NCBI RefSeq assembly: GCF_905475395.1
Contig: NC_058339.1
Coordinates: 48,245,172-48,309,171, forward strand
Origin: Chrysoperla carnea
Taxonomy: Eukaryota > Arthropoda > Insecta > Neuroptera > Chrysopidae
Reading direction: 5' to 3'
DNA: 64,000 nucleotides
Below, in pieces: positions 39,557 through 49,660 of this stretch. Position 1 is the first letter of the stretch. Each line of letters begins with the position of its first letter. Position numbers and translations under genes: made by a program. Below the pieces are notes generated by a model. The model was not told the origin of the DNA. It saw only the letters and a program-made list of their open reading frames with translations, and searched no databases.

Positions 39557-39762
39557 ATTAAGGTTGTACGATCGCTAAGGCACGTTTAGACTTGTGGTTT
39601 AAATTATTTGTACTTTATTTTCAACTTTGATAGTGAATTTTGATATAACTTCGAAATGTAGACGACAAATAATAATACAATTTTTCGATATTTGCCTTGA
39701 TTTTCGAAATATTGAAAGCTAAATAATTAAACAAAATTTCCAATTTTCGATATTAAGAAAAT
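39557..39762 (+). repeat. Dispersed repeat family R3, copy 2
   Basis: This is the partner of the reversed copy at 1748-1952. The best matched part is GAAAGCTAAATAATTAAACA near 39714. The edges are approximate and no target duplication is obvious. Confidence 0.75.
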
Positions 39763-42403
39763 TACTTCAGATATCGAAAACTTTATTCATACTGTTCGTC
39801 TTATATTGTCAAGTTATAACATAATTCACCATCAAAATAGAAAAAATATATATATTTTTTAATTTGTGGCCCCGAAACCTTGCCCATACATCTTTAATTA
39901 GTCAGGCAGAACGGGTTTTTTGTTTTCAACAATTCATTAAGGTTTTAACTTTAACTTAAGTTATTTTTTTTTTTAAATTTCCACCGACTAGTTTTAGAGA
40001 AATTTATGAAAACATATCATTCATCTACCGTTATCCCATAAGATCAATGTTAACTATGCTCCTTTTGAAGTCATTTATTTATTGTAATAATCGAGATACC
40101 CTTCCCAAAATTTTCAGATTTGATTTAGACTTAGCCCAACTTCATATAAGAAAAGCTTTTTATCCTGGCGCTCTTAAATCCTTAACGTAATTGTAACTTA
40201 ATTAAAACGACTTTTTAAGCAATTGTCCTCAATAAAGTCGGAATGTAGGATACTTTTATGATATAAATGATATAAATCACGTTTGACATTTTATTGTAAA
40301 CAAAATCATACAAATATATAAAGAAGTTGCGTTCGTCGAACAACTGAACAAATTAAAGAGCTATGACTCCAACTATGGAATAAACATTAAAGAAAAAGTT
40401 CAAAATTTTAAAGACAATTAGTTACATTCAGGAAGTAATGCATGATTTCTTAACATTCGGCAGCTACATTCTAGTAATAATTCGCAAATTTTAAACATTG
40501 CCATACACTTATATAGTGAACGCATTTTACAGTATTACTGCCATATATACGTATATAAAAATTTGTCGAATATGTGAACAAAGGTAACCACAAAAGGTTC
40601 GCAAGCATTACTTACTCCAATGTAGTTAGTATAGTCATATCATTGCGTATTATGTATGAAGACAACTCGAAGGAAAAAACGGGTGCTGCCAGTAAAATGA
40701 CTTCTCAAAAACGGATCAATTTTGTTCACTGTTTCTGTCAAACTTTTAATTATGCAATGGAAATTTAATTCACCAGTACTTCCATAATAATCATCTTGCT
40801 CACGCTCGATTTAAAACATAAATAACTTTTATTTTTCAAATAGCATATGTGGTTGAAACTTTTTCTATCTTAATATAATTTTATCTATTTTCGAATTATG
40901 AATTTTTCAACTTATCTACAGTTTTTAAAAATATGTTTTTTACAACCCTTGAGAATTTGTGAGAATTTCTGTCATCATGAGAGTAAGCAAAAAAGCAACA
41001 CCTTCGAAAATTTTCGGGACTGTTCATGTATATGTACGGGACGAATGCAGGCTGGCTTAAAAACCAAACATGATATGCCATGTGATAGACATAGTAATAA
41101 ATTTCTTTGAATTTTTTGGGTCACCACTTCCACACTTGGTTTCATCACTTAATTTCTATATGGTTAGTTAAAAAAAAGTTATATAAAAAGTTCCATTTTT
41201 CTGGAGGATAAAACTATCCAAATTATATTCGCGAATTCTCTCAAACGTGGAAATCTCTATACGTTTTTATGTGTATAGCTTCGCAAGTCACATAGTTTTA
41301 CAATAATTGTTTTGAAATATTTGACCACCGGCGTACCCATCTTTTGGCCTAAATAGAGTAAGAGTTTTTTATCTAAAGCGAAGTAAATCAGATATTTTTT
41401 TCTTAAAAATTGCATAAATTTAACATAACTTTGGTATAAACTTATATTATTTATATAAATCAATTATAAATCCAGTTTCATGGGGGTAGCTTACTTGGCA
41501 ACTCTTTTTTAGGTACGCCTATATTAATTGGCTATAAGAAAATGTATAATTGAAGAAATTGTTATGAGAAATTACTATCTGTGCTACGCCGCTAGCTATT
41601 TTAGAACGATAAATATTCGAGGAAATATTATTATGTATAACAGTTGTACTGAAAATTGTAAATTTATAATCCACCGGACCTTAAGAATTTATTTGTGCTG
41701 ACATCAGCTTCACACAAATAACCAAAAATCAAGTAAAAGATGTGTAGTGTGGTAACTAAGTATGACTATGAACGTTTTGTGCAGTGACTCGGTAACAAAT
41801 GATAACATAAATAATAATAATAATTCAGATTACGTTGGTAGTAAACGAACAACAGTTAAAATTGTAATTTACTTCATGTATATTATTTGGCTATTATACA
41901 GTTTGTCCGTCTCAATTTTTGGGAATAAGTTCCTTAGCGTACGTTACACATTTGGTGAATGAGAGTTTGACTGAAAAAAATGTAAAATTTTTAAAATAAC
42001 GGAACTTTTTTTTTACTTGGTACGAACTAGAATCGCTGTTTACTGAGCTGTGAAAGATGTAGTTATACACGACTTGAAATTTTTTGTGGATATCACTATA
42101 TCAATATCGATGTGAACGACATACTGTATACTGTATTGTCGGTATTGAGAGAATAGTAGTAACATTAGTAGTAGTTATGGCGGGCGAATCAATGCAGTAT
42201 GAGCATCAGGCCCGTACAGGTATGGCGATACCCACAATACTTTTTGTGGATATCCTTATTCGATATTGTAATTTTACTTTCATAACATAGATATTATATG
42301 TATCTGTCTCTATGCCATACACATTGTATTAAACGCCATGCATTTCATAACGTTTATCCATCAATTACTATAATTCTAAGTCTGTCAGTATTTGTTTTAT
42401 CAT

Positions 42404-42830
42404 AACTTTTTATATCCTGTATATATGTAATATATATCAAGGTGTATTAAGTTTAGTCACAAGTTAATAACGCTTAAAAATATTGATGCTACGAACAAAA
42501 TCTTGGTATAGGTTTCATAGAATCTCATAAGAAATCATTTCTCATTGTCTGTCTGACAAAACTGAAAAAATTATGTGCTCAGGATATAAAAAGTGAGGGT
42601 AAGTTCGTAAATGAGCAACATAGGTCAATTGGGTCTTGTAGAACCTATTTTGTAAACTGTTAGAGATACAACAAAAGTTTCATTGTGAGAAATGTTTCTT
42701 ATAAAAAATTAACAACTTTTGTTTGAAACATTTTTTCGTAAACGTCACTGTTTACCCGTGAGAGCGCAAATTAGGACAAAATTTTGGTGTCCATTGTCTC
42801 CAAAACTATAATAGGGAGTTGTGAAATATT
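42404..42830 (+). mobile_element. Dispersed repeat family R1, copy 2
   Basis: It shares with copy 1 the order AAGTTTAGT, ACGAACAAAATCTTGGTATA, GTCTGTCTG, TGAGCAACATAGGTCAATTG, CTGTTAGAGATACAACAAAA, TTTTTTCGTAAACGTCACTG and TTTACCCGTGAG. It extends into GGACAAAATTTTGGTGTCCA, itself a short inverted repeat. The 3' part of copy 1 (the ATGTATGTGTAATGCGACAG region) is missing. Confidence 0.75.
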
Positions 42831-43385
42831 CACAAAAACGAAAAAAATTCGTTTTTCATCGGAAATTTTCGAAAAACACATAAATAACGGCCGAAATAAA
42901 AAAATATTGCAAGCACTGATTTTCTAGATATATAGAATAATATTGCAAGCACTAAATATAATTAGCGTGAAAGTAAAGTATAAAATGAAACAATAAATGA
43001 AATTTCTTTGTACCTACTTTATTCATTACAGTTTTATTGTGTGTCTATTGTAATGCTGGAATATGAAAATTTAGAGTACTGTTTACTGAATCACAAATAT
43101 TTTGAAACTCTACCAATTACGAAAAATATCTTCTGACAAAACTTTTCCTGAGGGACTTACTGTATCATCATGAAAAACCACGTATACAATTGAAAGAAAA
43201 AAAGCAGGAGTAGTAACCACAGTTGTTGAGGTGGTACCTCATAAAAATAGTAAAAATATTTATTCACACTATGGTGATTTTATTATTTTTTTTAATGTTT
43301 GCAAAGTAGTTTTCTATTCACCAAATATAATCACAAAAAACCTAGTATAATTTTGGGTTTGAGTGATGAAGATTCGGTATAAAAG

Positions 43386-43514
43386 ATGCATTATTTATTA
43401 GCATTGAGCTGTCACAATGAGGAGAAGGTAAAAGCGATGACTCACGTCCTATGTTGTTGCCCATGGTATTGGGAAAATTACTCATGCGACGGCCATATTA
43501 ACATCAAGCAGTGA
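43386..43514 (+). pseudogene. Possible C-terminal zinc-motif remnant of a non-LTR retrotransposon
   Basis: A 42-codon ORF contains CHNEEKVKAMTHVLCCCP. Many Jockey- and R1-like retrotransposons end their protein with C-x-E-E-x-x-x-HxLC-x-CP, and this fits that spacing. Nothing else of the element is readable nearby. A tiny Cys-rich gene is the alternative, but there is no signal peptide or intron to support it. Confidence 0.4.
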
Positions 43515-44487
43515 ATCCTGCAATTAAAAGCCGGCTTAAGACTTAAAAGAAATAAAAGTGGTAGAAATGGAAAAATAAATTATATTTTCGCTCCCAGTCG
43601 TTGATTATATTTCAAATCAGACTTTTTATGGAATTTTCGACCAGCAACACTAGGTACTCCATGAAAAATAATATACCTACCACAACAAAAAATAGACGCA
43701 AGCCTAGGATACTACGACATACTAATGCTAAGCATTGTAGAAAATTTATTTGCAAGGGAGGCGAAATTCTATAGGGACTTATATTTGCCACGCTTTTTTG
43801 CTTTTAAAATTTTAAAATTTTTCCGGGCAAAGTGTGCATCGTCTATTTCTACAGACGAGTTTTCCATTCAAATGTGAATCTTTTGACATAATATGTGTGT
43901 TTACAAACGGAATTACAAACACTAAATTAAAGTATCCATCTACATTCTGATATTAAAGTTAAAATTGGTTTTCTTCAATGAATTTTAATATAAATAAATT
44001 TAAAAATAATAAAAATGCATATTAAATTTTAAATTAACAATATGAAAGAAATTCAGTACCTACGTTTGTGAATAAATAAATTTTTTCAAATTTACATTTT
44101 TTAATTAAAGTTTATTGGATTTTCAAAATAATTTAAGAATTTGAATAATTATTGTAAAAAATATATTATAAAAACAAATTCAATTATTTGCAGATTAAAA
44201 AATGTGTCTACAGAGTGATTTAGTAAAATGATAATAGCATGATAGAAATTTAAAACATCCATATCGAAATTATTAAATTACAGATATAAAGACGTGTAAG
44301 AACATGAAAAAATGAGAATGAAAAAATGAGATGAAAAAGTGAAATAATTTTGTTAATACCACTTATAAAAGCAAAAATTAAGTAAAAAAAAACTTGAAGA
44401 AGTTGATGAAATTTATAAAACATATAAAACTTGTTCATTTTCCGAAAGCAGAAATGCTTTTATTATTTTGAATGATATTATTTTTAT

Positions 44488-44745
44488 ATTTTTATACCAT
44501 GTTTAATATTTTAAATATATCAGACTATACTAAGTTTAGTTCCAAGTTTGTAATAATTAAGTCCATTTCCAGCTGTGTGTCTGGCCGTTTGTCTGTGGGT
44601 ACGATAACTTGATAACTCAAAAACGGAAAGAGAGAGATATCAAGCTGAAATTTTATAACGTGTTTACGACGTAAAAAGTGAGGTCAAGTTCGTTAATGAG
44701 CAACATAGGTTAATTGGATCTCCTACGAACTCATCTTGTAAAAAT
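44488..44745 (+). mobile_element. Dispersed repeat family R1, copy 3 (truncated)
   Basis: It carries TATACTAAGTTTAGTTCCAA, GTCTGTGGGTACGATAACTT, ACTCAAAAACGGAAAG, AGTGAGGTCAAGTTCGTTAA, TGAGCAACATAGG and CATCTTGTAAA, then stops. The minus-strand ORF at 44664-44936 overlaps it and is not a gene. Confidence 0.7.
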
Positions 44746-47109
44746 ATTGCAACAACTGCAAATACAGCAACCAAGAATAAGTTAAATAAGAAGGTCTTAC
44801 AAGTTAAACAGGGATATTTGAATCCAATTACTTTCGAACACCACTGACAACGCAAATTTTTTTTTAACTTGCTATAGTAAGTACAAAAATCAAATTGAAT
44901 GCATACAGTTTGCCGGAAAGCAATTTTTTTTTTCAATCTAAAAACTTCGTTTTTTCTTTGATGTAATAACAGTCATTTTAAAAAGTAACAAATAGGTAAA
45001 AATTTTTCAATCAACAAATTCACAAACCACGAACTACAGTTTCTTAAGTGTCATAGAATGTTGGCGCCAAATGTCAATAAATACGATGAATTTTTTTCTG
45101 TTTGTTTGTTTCTTCTTTTGCTTTCAAATGCTAAGAAAAGTTCCGCCTTGATAATCATTTATGTATGTTAGGAATTTTTATTAAAAACTAGAAATGAACA
45201 CATTTATTTTCTTTTAAAAAAGTATTCAAAACACGAATGTGTGTGTTCAACAACAATTTTTCTCTGGTGGGCTTTAATGTTTTGTACCGGGTCGTTCTTA
45301 TAAGAACGTTATGAAACAAAAATATGTTATAGAGTTAACAAAGCTTTTTTAATACTAACGTAGCGACTGAGTTGATACATTTTAGGAAACCTAAACGCTG
45401 AAAGTAACGGGAAAGTGGCTTAAAAATTTTTACATCGAATAAATATATTAATTTATTTCGAAAATAGTTAATTCGGTCAGAAATAAAATTTTCAAACTTT
45501 AAATAAGTATTCAGATTAATGAATTTGAAATTTCATAATAAATTATATTAAATAGAAAAATTCTGTTTCAGAAAATCCCGAAATTTTAAAACTTCTTTTT
45601 AGTTTCTCGATATTCTAAATTTGATTAAAATCGAATCTCTGTAATACACAACAAAAATTTCAAGCATAATCTTTATTTCTTATGAAAATTAATCTCGTAC
45701 CACAGTGCGTCTATTATTTCAGTAATATCCAAGACTACAGTGTGAAACAAACGATAATATTTCATGAATAGTCTTTTTAAATTGAACGTCGTTATCACAT
45801 GTATGTTTCAGATTCTGAAGGAAGGTGTTAAAAAGCTTTGTGTTAAAAAAAGTTGATCTCCAATTTTTTTGTTTTTAGTACTAATAATCTTTTGAATTTC
45901 CCAACTCACATATTTTATTTGCCACTTTTCATTTACTTGATGAGTGAATTTTCTGATTTTTCTTTGTTGCTACTAAGTATAAATTTTCATACCTACTTTA
46001 CTGTGCAAAGCCCGTTTTTCACCCACGCTTCTATTCCTACTCCAGATGGGTATGTGATGCGTAGGTATTTTTTCATTTTAGTATAGTTTCACTCTTTATT
46101 TTTAAGGACATCGACTCCTTATCCTTTCAGCTCTTCACGCTCAAACTCCTTTTCAACTCTTCATGCCTTTTTTGTCTCTCCCTATATATTAACAAAGAAG
46201 TTGATATTTTTTTTCCTCTTTCGGTGTATCTTTGAGTTTGTCCAAGCTTTTCGAAAAAGCTCTTAGGTTTCAGATCTACAGTATATGTTGTAAAGAATCT
46301 CTCATTTTTCGAAAGCCCACATTAAATTTTAATATTTAATCATATAAAATTGAAATTCGTTTTTCAAGGCACACCTGGTAAAATGGAAAGTTGGCACATC
46401 TACATGTAAAATAATGAATTTACTATTGTGTGAGACAGCAACCAATCGGTATTCTCTTTTCATTTAAATTTCATGTCACAGTTAGTTATTTCGTTAGATT
46501 GATAAGTTTGAACTGTATGTATGTATATTGTGACACAAAAGACAATGGATGGAAAAGAAAGATTTGTGAGTGGTGTTGAATGAATTTGTCGTATATGTTG
46601 GTGTAACTGATAAAATATATGAATGTGATGATTCAGAAAATATACGATTTTCAGGGTTTTATATTATTTAAAATACATAGTAAATATATAAAAGAAAGGG
46701 TTTAAAATAATATATATTACTCTTATTTTGTAATGCAGGCATATAGTTATTAAATGACTTAGTTCACAATGTAAGTTTAAAAGTTGCTTTGAATCCATTG
46801 AAATTTAATGATAAAATATAAGGGTCTAAAATCATATATGAGTAGCTACCTGAAGTAACTTATGGATTCCATGATTTCCGAAATAAAATTAAGGAATAAG
46901 AAATAACAACATTTTTTTTTATTTATTTTTTTAAGTAAAGTAAATCTATATTAAAAACATATAAAAAAGATGAATACAAAATACCCGTTTCAGTAAAAAT
47001 ATGGGAAAGCTACATCGACACCTTATATGGTTTTGTTAAAAGTCTACTTAAAACTTTAAATAATAGAGAACCCTATTCGAGAGCGAGTTATATTCAACTG
47101 TTCTCATGA

Positions 47110-47182
47110 GGGGGTGTAGCTCAAATGGTAGAGCGCTCGCTTTGCATGCGAGAGGTACCAGGATCGATACCTGGCATCTCCA
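47110..47182 (+). tRNA. tRNA-Ala (anticodon TGC)
   Basis: This is a 73-nt cloverleaf. The acceptor GGGGGTG pairs with CATCTCC and includes the G3-U70 pair that marks alanine tRNAs. The D arm is GCTC/GAGC, the anticodon stem CTCGC/GCGAG, and the T arm CCAGG/CCTGG with loop ATCGATA. The anticodon TGC is at 47143-47145 and the discriminator base is A. A TTTTT terminator follows at 47192. It is the first member of a 167-bp tandem array and the only one with TGC. It differs from its neighbours by T instead of A at the wobble position. Confidence 0.93.
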
Positions 47183-47276
47183 TTTCTCAAATTTTTGTTC
47201 TTTTTCTATTTATATTTAATATTCAAATAATACAGAACTATTTTTGAAACTGAGTTATGTTCAAGTGTTCTCATCA

Positions 47277-47349
47277 GGGGGTATAGCTCAAATGGTAGAG
47301 CGCTCGCTTAGCATGCGAGAGGTACCAGGATCGATACCTGGCACCTTCA
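47277..47349 (+). tRNA. tRNA-Ala (anticodon AGC), slightly weakened acceptor stem
   Basis: This is the second array member, with the same body as the first copy but anticodon loop TTAGCAT, so it reads as AGC. The acceptor GGGGGTA against CACCTTC has G-U pairs at 2-71 and 3-70 and an A-C mismatch at 7-66. It is probably still foldable but weaker than copies 1, 3 and 4. The D, anticodon and T arms are intact, and a TTTTT terminator is at 47359. It could be a working gene or an early pseudogene. Confidence 0.83.
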
Positions 47350-47443
47350 TTTCTCAAATTTTTGTTCTTTTTCTATTTATATTTAATATTCAAATAATAC
47401 AGAACTATTTTTGAAAGTAAGTTATGTTCGAGTGTTCTCATCA

Positions 47444-47516
47444 GGGGGTGTAGCTCAAATGGTAGAGCGCTTGCTTAGCATGCGAGAGGTACCAGGATCG
47501 ATACCTGGCATCTCCA
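47444..47516 (+). tRNA. tRNA-Ala (anticodon AGC)
   Basis: This is the third array member. The acceptor GGGGGTG/CATCTCC keeps the G3-U70 alanine determinant. The anticodon stem CTTGC/GCGAG has one G-U pair and the loop is TTAGCAT. The T arm CCAGG/CCTGG is intact, the discriminator is A, and a TTTTT terminator is at 47526. It is spaced exactly 167 bp from the copy before it. Confidence 0.9.
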
Positions 47517-47610
47517 TATCTCAAATTTTTGTTCTTTTTCTTTTTATAATTAATATTCAAATAATACAGAACTATTTTTGAAAGTGAGTTAGATTCAAGT
47601 GTTCTCATCA

Positions 47611-47683
47611 GGGGGTGTAGCTCAAATGGTAGAGCGCTCGCTTAGCATGCGAGAGGTACTAGGATCGATACCTGTCACCTCCA
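47611..47683 (+). tRNA. tRNA-Ala (anticodon AGC), one T-stem mismatch
   Basis: This is the fourth array member. The acceptor GGGGGTG/CACCTCC is the best paired in the array and keeps G3-U70. The anticodon arm is CTCGC-TTAGCAT-GCGAG. The T stem is CTAGG against CCTGT, with one C-U mismatch and one U-G pair at its base, so T-arm stability is reduced. A TTTTT terminator is at 47693. It is probably functional but less certain than copies 1 and 3. Confidence 0.82.
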
Positions 47684-47776
47684 TTCATAATATTTTTGTT
47701 CTTTTTCTACTTTTAATTTATATTCAAATGATACCGAACTGTTTTTGAAAGTGAGTTATGTCGAGTGTTCTCATCA

Positions 47777-47849
47777 GAGGGTGCACCTCAAATGGTAGGG
47801 CACTCACTTAACATGAAAGAGGTACCTGGATCGATACCTAGCACTTCCA
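47777..47849 (+). pseudogene. tRNA-Ala pseudogene (fifth array copy)
   Basis: It aligns over the full 73 nt with the intact copies but is damaged. The acceptor is GAGGGTG/CACTTCC with an A-C mismatch, the D stem is broken (CCTC/GGGC), and the anticodon stem CTCAC/GAAAG mismatches at two pairs. The anticodon has become AAC. The T arm is nearly intact. It sits 166 bp after copy 4, in phase with the array, so it arose in the same tandem duplication and decayed in place. Confidence 0.8.
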
Positions 47850-47934
47850 TGCATATTATTGTGCTTAACTTCCATATTATTATCATTATATATTCTTTTA
47901 ATTTATATTCAAATAATACAGAAATACTAGATAT

Positions 47935-47958
47935 GTACCAGGGTCGATACCTGGCATC
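47935..47958 (+). pseudogene. T-arm remnant of a sixth tRNA-Ala copy
   Basis: GTACCAGGGTCGATACCTGG and the next few bases match the variable loop, T arm and start of the acceptor of the array genes. The array spacer motif ATTCAAATAATACAGAA lies just upstream, so this is a true sixth unit whose spacer end and tRNA 5' half have been deleted. Confidence 0.7.
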
Positions 47959-49034
47959 AAATTTTTTATAATTTTCAGTTTCCATTAACAATTCATTGTC
48001 AAACTAGCATGATGAAAATATGAAAGTAACTTCCCTGAAAGTATATGTGCACTTTTCAAGTTTATCATAAAATCCCGTTTGGGCAACTGGTTCTTAATTA
48101 TATCTCCTTCACTCTTTTTGCAGAAATCTTTAATATATAGTTTACAATGATGTTCATAGATGATGCAGGGAAACGTCAAAAAAATATTTTTGAATAATTG
48201 TTCATTTGTTATTCTGATGCATGAGCTACATTATTGTCAATCAATTTCATAAAATCTATTGATTTGTTTTTGCGTGTAAGTGTAACAAACAAACAAACGC
48301 ATATAATCTTGAATTTTTGTTAATTTTGAATTTTTGAGAACACTCGAAATATTATTTCGAGTATCGTGGCTTTTATTTCAATAACTAAACGAACTAAGTT
48401 TAATAATAAAACATTAGTATTATATCAAATTGCTTAGGATACTCTGAATACTACTTATCACAATAATTAATGTTTTCTTAAGGATTTAAATTAACCGGTC
48501 CAGTGCCTTTTTTTCTCTTGGGTCACATTATGTGACCATAGCTCTCGTAGTGAGATATGCTTTCACATTATATGCAAATTGTAGCTTATAAAATTAAGAA
48601 TTTTATTTAATACGACAATAATCAGAACTACATTTATTCATTGAGGTAAAAAATACTATAAACGAATTTCTTTTCTACAACAAAGAATAAAATCGTCGTC
48701 ACATATCAAGAATTTGTTACATAGAATCATTTTCAAGATAGAAAATTTAATAATATTGGTGTTATAAAAAGAAATAAATAAATATAAAGTATACACATGA
48801 GATGTAATGGATGTTAGAAAAGTCTATAATAAGAATCGTTAAGAAATGCTGATAAACGAACGAGGTCATTAGGAACCAATTGGATATCTTATATCAATAT
48901 GAATTGATGCTCAAAATCTTCCATCATGAATTTGTAGTGAAAATGTATAATTTATTTCGTTGTTTGTTCGATGTCTTTTTGTATTTTAAAATCTATTATT
49001 TCATAAATGATGTGTATGATTATATGATGAACCT
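47959..49034. other. Gene-free; one short palindrome
   Basis: GGTCACATTATGTGACC at 48531-48547 is an 8-bp inverted repeat around a single base. Nothing else is supported. Confidence 0.55.
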
Positions 49035-49322
49035 CCATTTTCGAGATTGAGGGGGGGTGAAAATAAAATGAGTGAAAAACGATTCTGCTCCATACCAAAC
49101 AGGTTTCCTAAAGACCGTACAAATGTTACGTAACTCTAGTAGACATATCCCCCTTCCCTTCCGACTACTATCAATCAAACCATGCTACCCTTTTTAGGTC
49201 GTTTGGAAGGAGGGAGTGGGGGGAGTAGCAGTAGTATGTAACGTTTGTGGGAAGCTTATTTGGTAAGGAGCAGAAACTCAATTTTTGATAATTATTTTTC
49301 CAGTCTATATCTCGAAAATGGG
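49035..49322. mobile_element. Large fold-back element
   Basis: CCATTTTCGAGAT near 49035 pairs with ATCTCGAAAATGG ending at 49321. Inside, CTGCTCCATACCAAACAGG then AAATGTTACGTA then CCCCCTTCCCTTCC on the left matches GGAAGGAGGGAGTGGGGG then ATGTAACGTTTGTGG then TTTGGTAAGGAGCAG on the right in reverse complement. The loop is about 40 bp near 49161-49200. Repeat R4 begins about 140 bp downstream. Confidence 0.75.
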
Positions 49323-49460
49323 CGCTCTATCTCGAAAGTAAACTTAGGGTTCATGGATTTTTTGTCGTGCCATATCCTAAAATACAATCGTTATGTCAGA
49401 CTGAGGCTGCCTTCATTGTTCCTGTTCTAGAGCTGATTAGGAGAAGCAACAAATTAAATT

Positions 49461-49660
49461 CACAAAATTTAAAAAAACCTTCGACAAATGTGTTGGGTAG
49501 GGCTAAATTCGCGCTTGAAGCATATAGCTTAGAACACTCACCAATAAATAACCTTTCAAAAATAAAAAATATAAATTGGTTCATTCGTTTCGACAGAAAC
49601 ATAGACACACATACCGATCAAACTTATAACAACCCTCTTTTTGGTTCGAGGGTAAAAAAG
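49461..49660 (+). mobile_element. Dispersed repeat family R4, copy 2
   Basis: This is the partner of 33810-34050: AAACCTTCGACAAATGTGTT, CGCGCTTGAAGCATATA, TAACCTTTCAAAAATAAAAA, AAATTGGTTCATTCGTTT, ACAGAAACATAGACACACAT, ATCAAACTTATAACAACCCT and GTTCGAGGGTAAAAAA. The 130-residue ORF at 49367-49759 is produced by this repeat and is not a gene. Confidence 0.65.

Larger units (their letters stand above)
36493..42403. other. Mostly gene-free with scattered repeats
   Basis: It holds the inverted repeat at 38251, the 26-bp duplication at 38692 and R3 copy 2. A less AT-rich patch at 37020-37420 is unexplained, and TTATTTTTATATGAAACTTT occurs twice in it (37265 and 37450). No gene was found. Confidence 0.5.
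42831..47059. other. Gene-free apart from repeat copies
   Basis: ATATTGCAAGCACT is repeated 36 bp apart near 42904 and 42940. R1 copy 3 and the non-LTR remnant also lie here. The 46000-46200 segment is pyrimidine-rich on the plus strand, with an imperfect hairpin ACCCACGC...GCGTAGGT. The 77-residue ORF at 45853 follows that bias and is not called. Confidence 0.5.
47060..47958 (+). repeat. Tandem array of a 167-bp tRNA-Ala unit (six units, last two decayed)
   Basis: Gene starts fall at 47110, 47277, 47444, 47611 and 47777, giving steps of 167, 167, 167 and 166 bp. The spacers are also conserved: TTCTCAAATTTTTGTTCTTT after each gene, then ATTCAAATAATACAGAACT, then GTGTTCTCATCAG just before the next gene. 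Shared spacers show that the unit, not just the tRNA, was duplicated, probably by unequal crossing-over. The first unit's leader near 47060 is a diverged version of the same spacer. Confidence 0.9.

Noticed and set aside
44664-44936. 90-residue minus-strand ORF with CxxC-like pairs
   Set aside because: Its C-terminal part is antisense to repeat R1 copy 3. The cysteine spacing is not a known zinc finger.
45853-46086. 77-residue hydrophobic ORF
   Set aside because: The hydrophobicity follows from the T-rich strand. There is no supporting gene context.
47110-47958. CRISPR-like regular repeats
   Set aside because: The regular units are tRNA genes with conserved spacers, in a eukaryotic setting.
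47788-47991. Short ORFs across the tRNA-Ala array
   Set aside because: They read through tRNA pseudogene copies.
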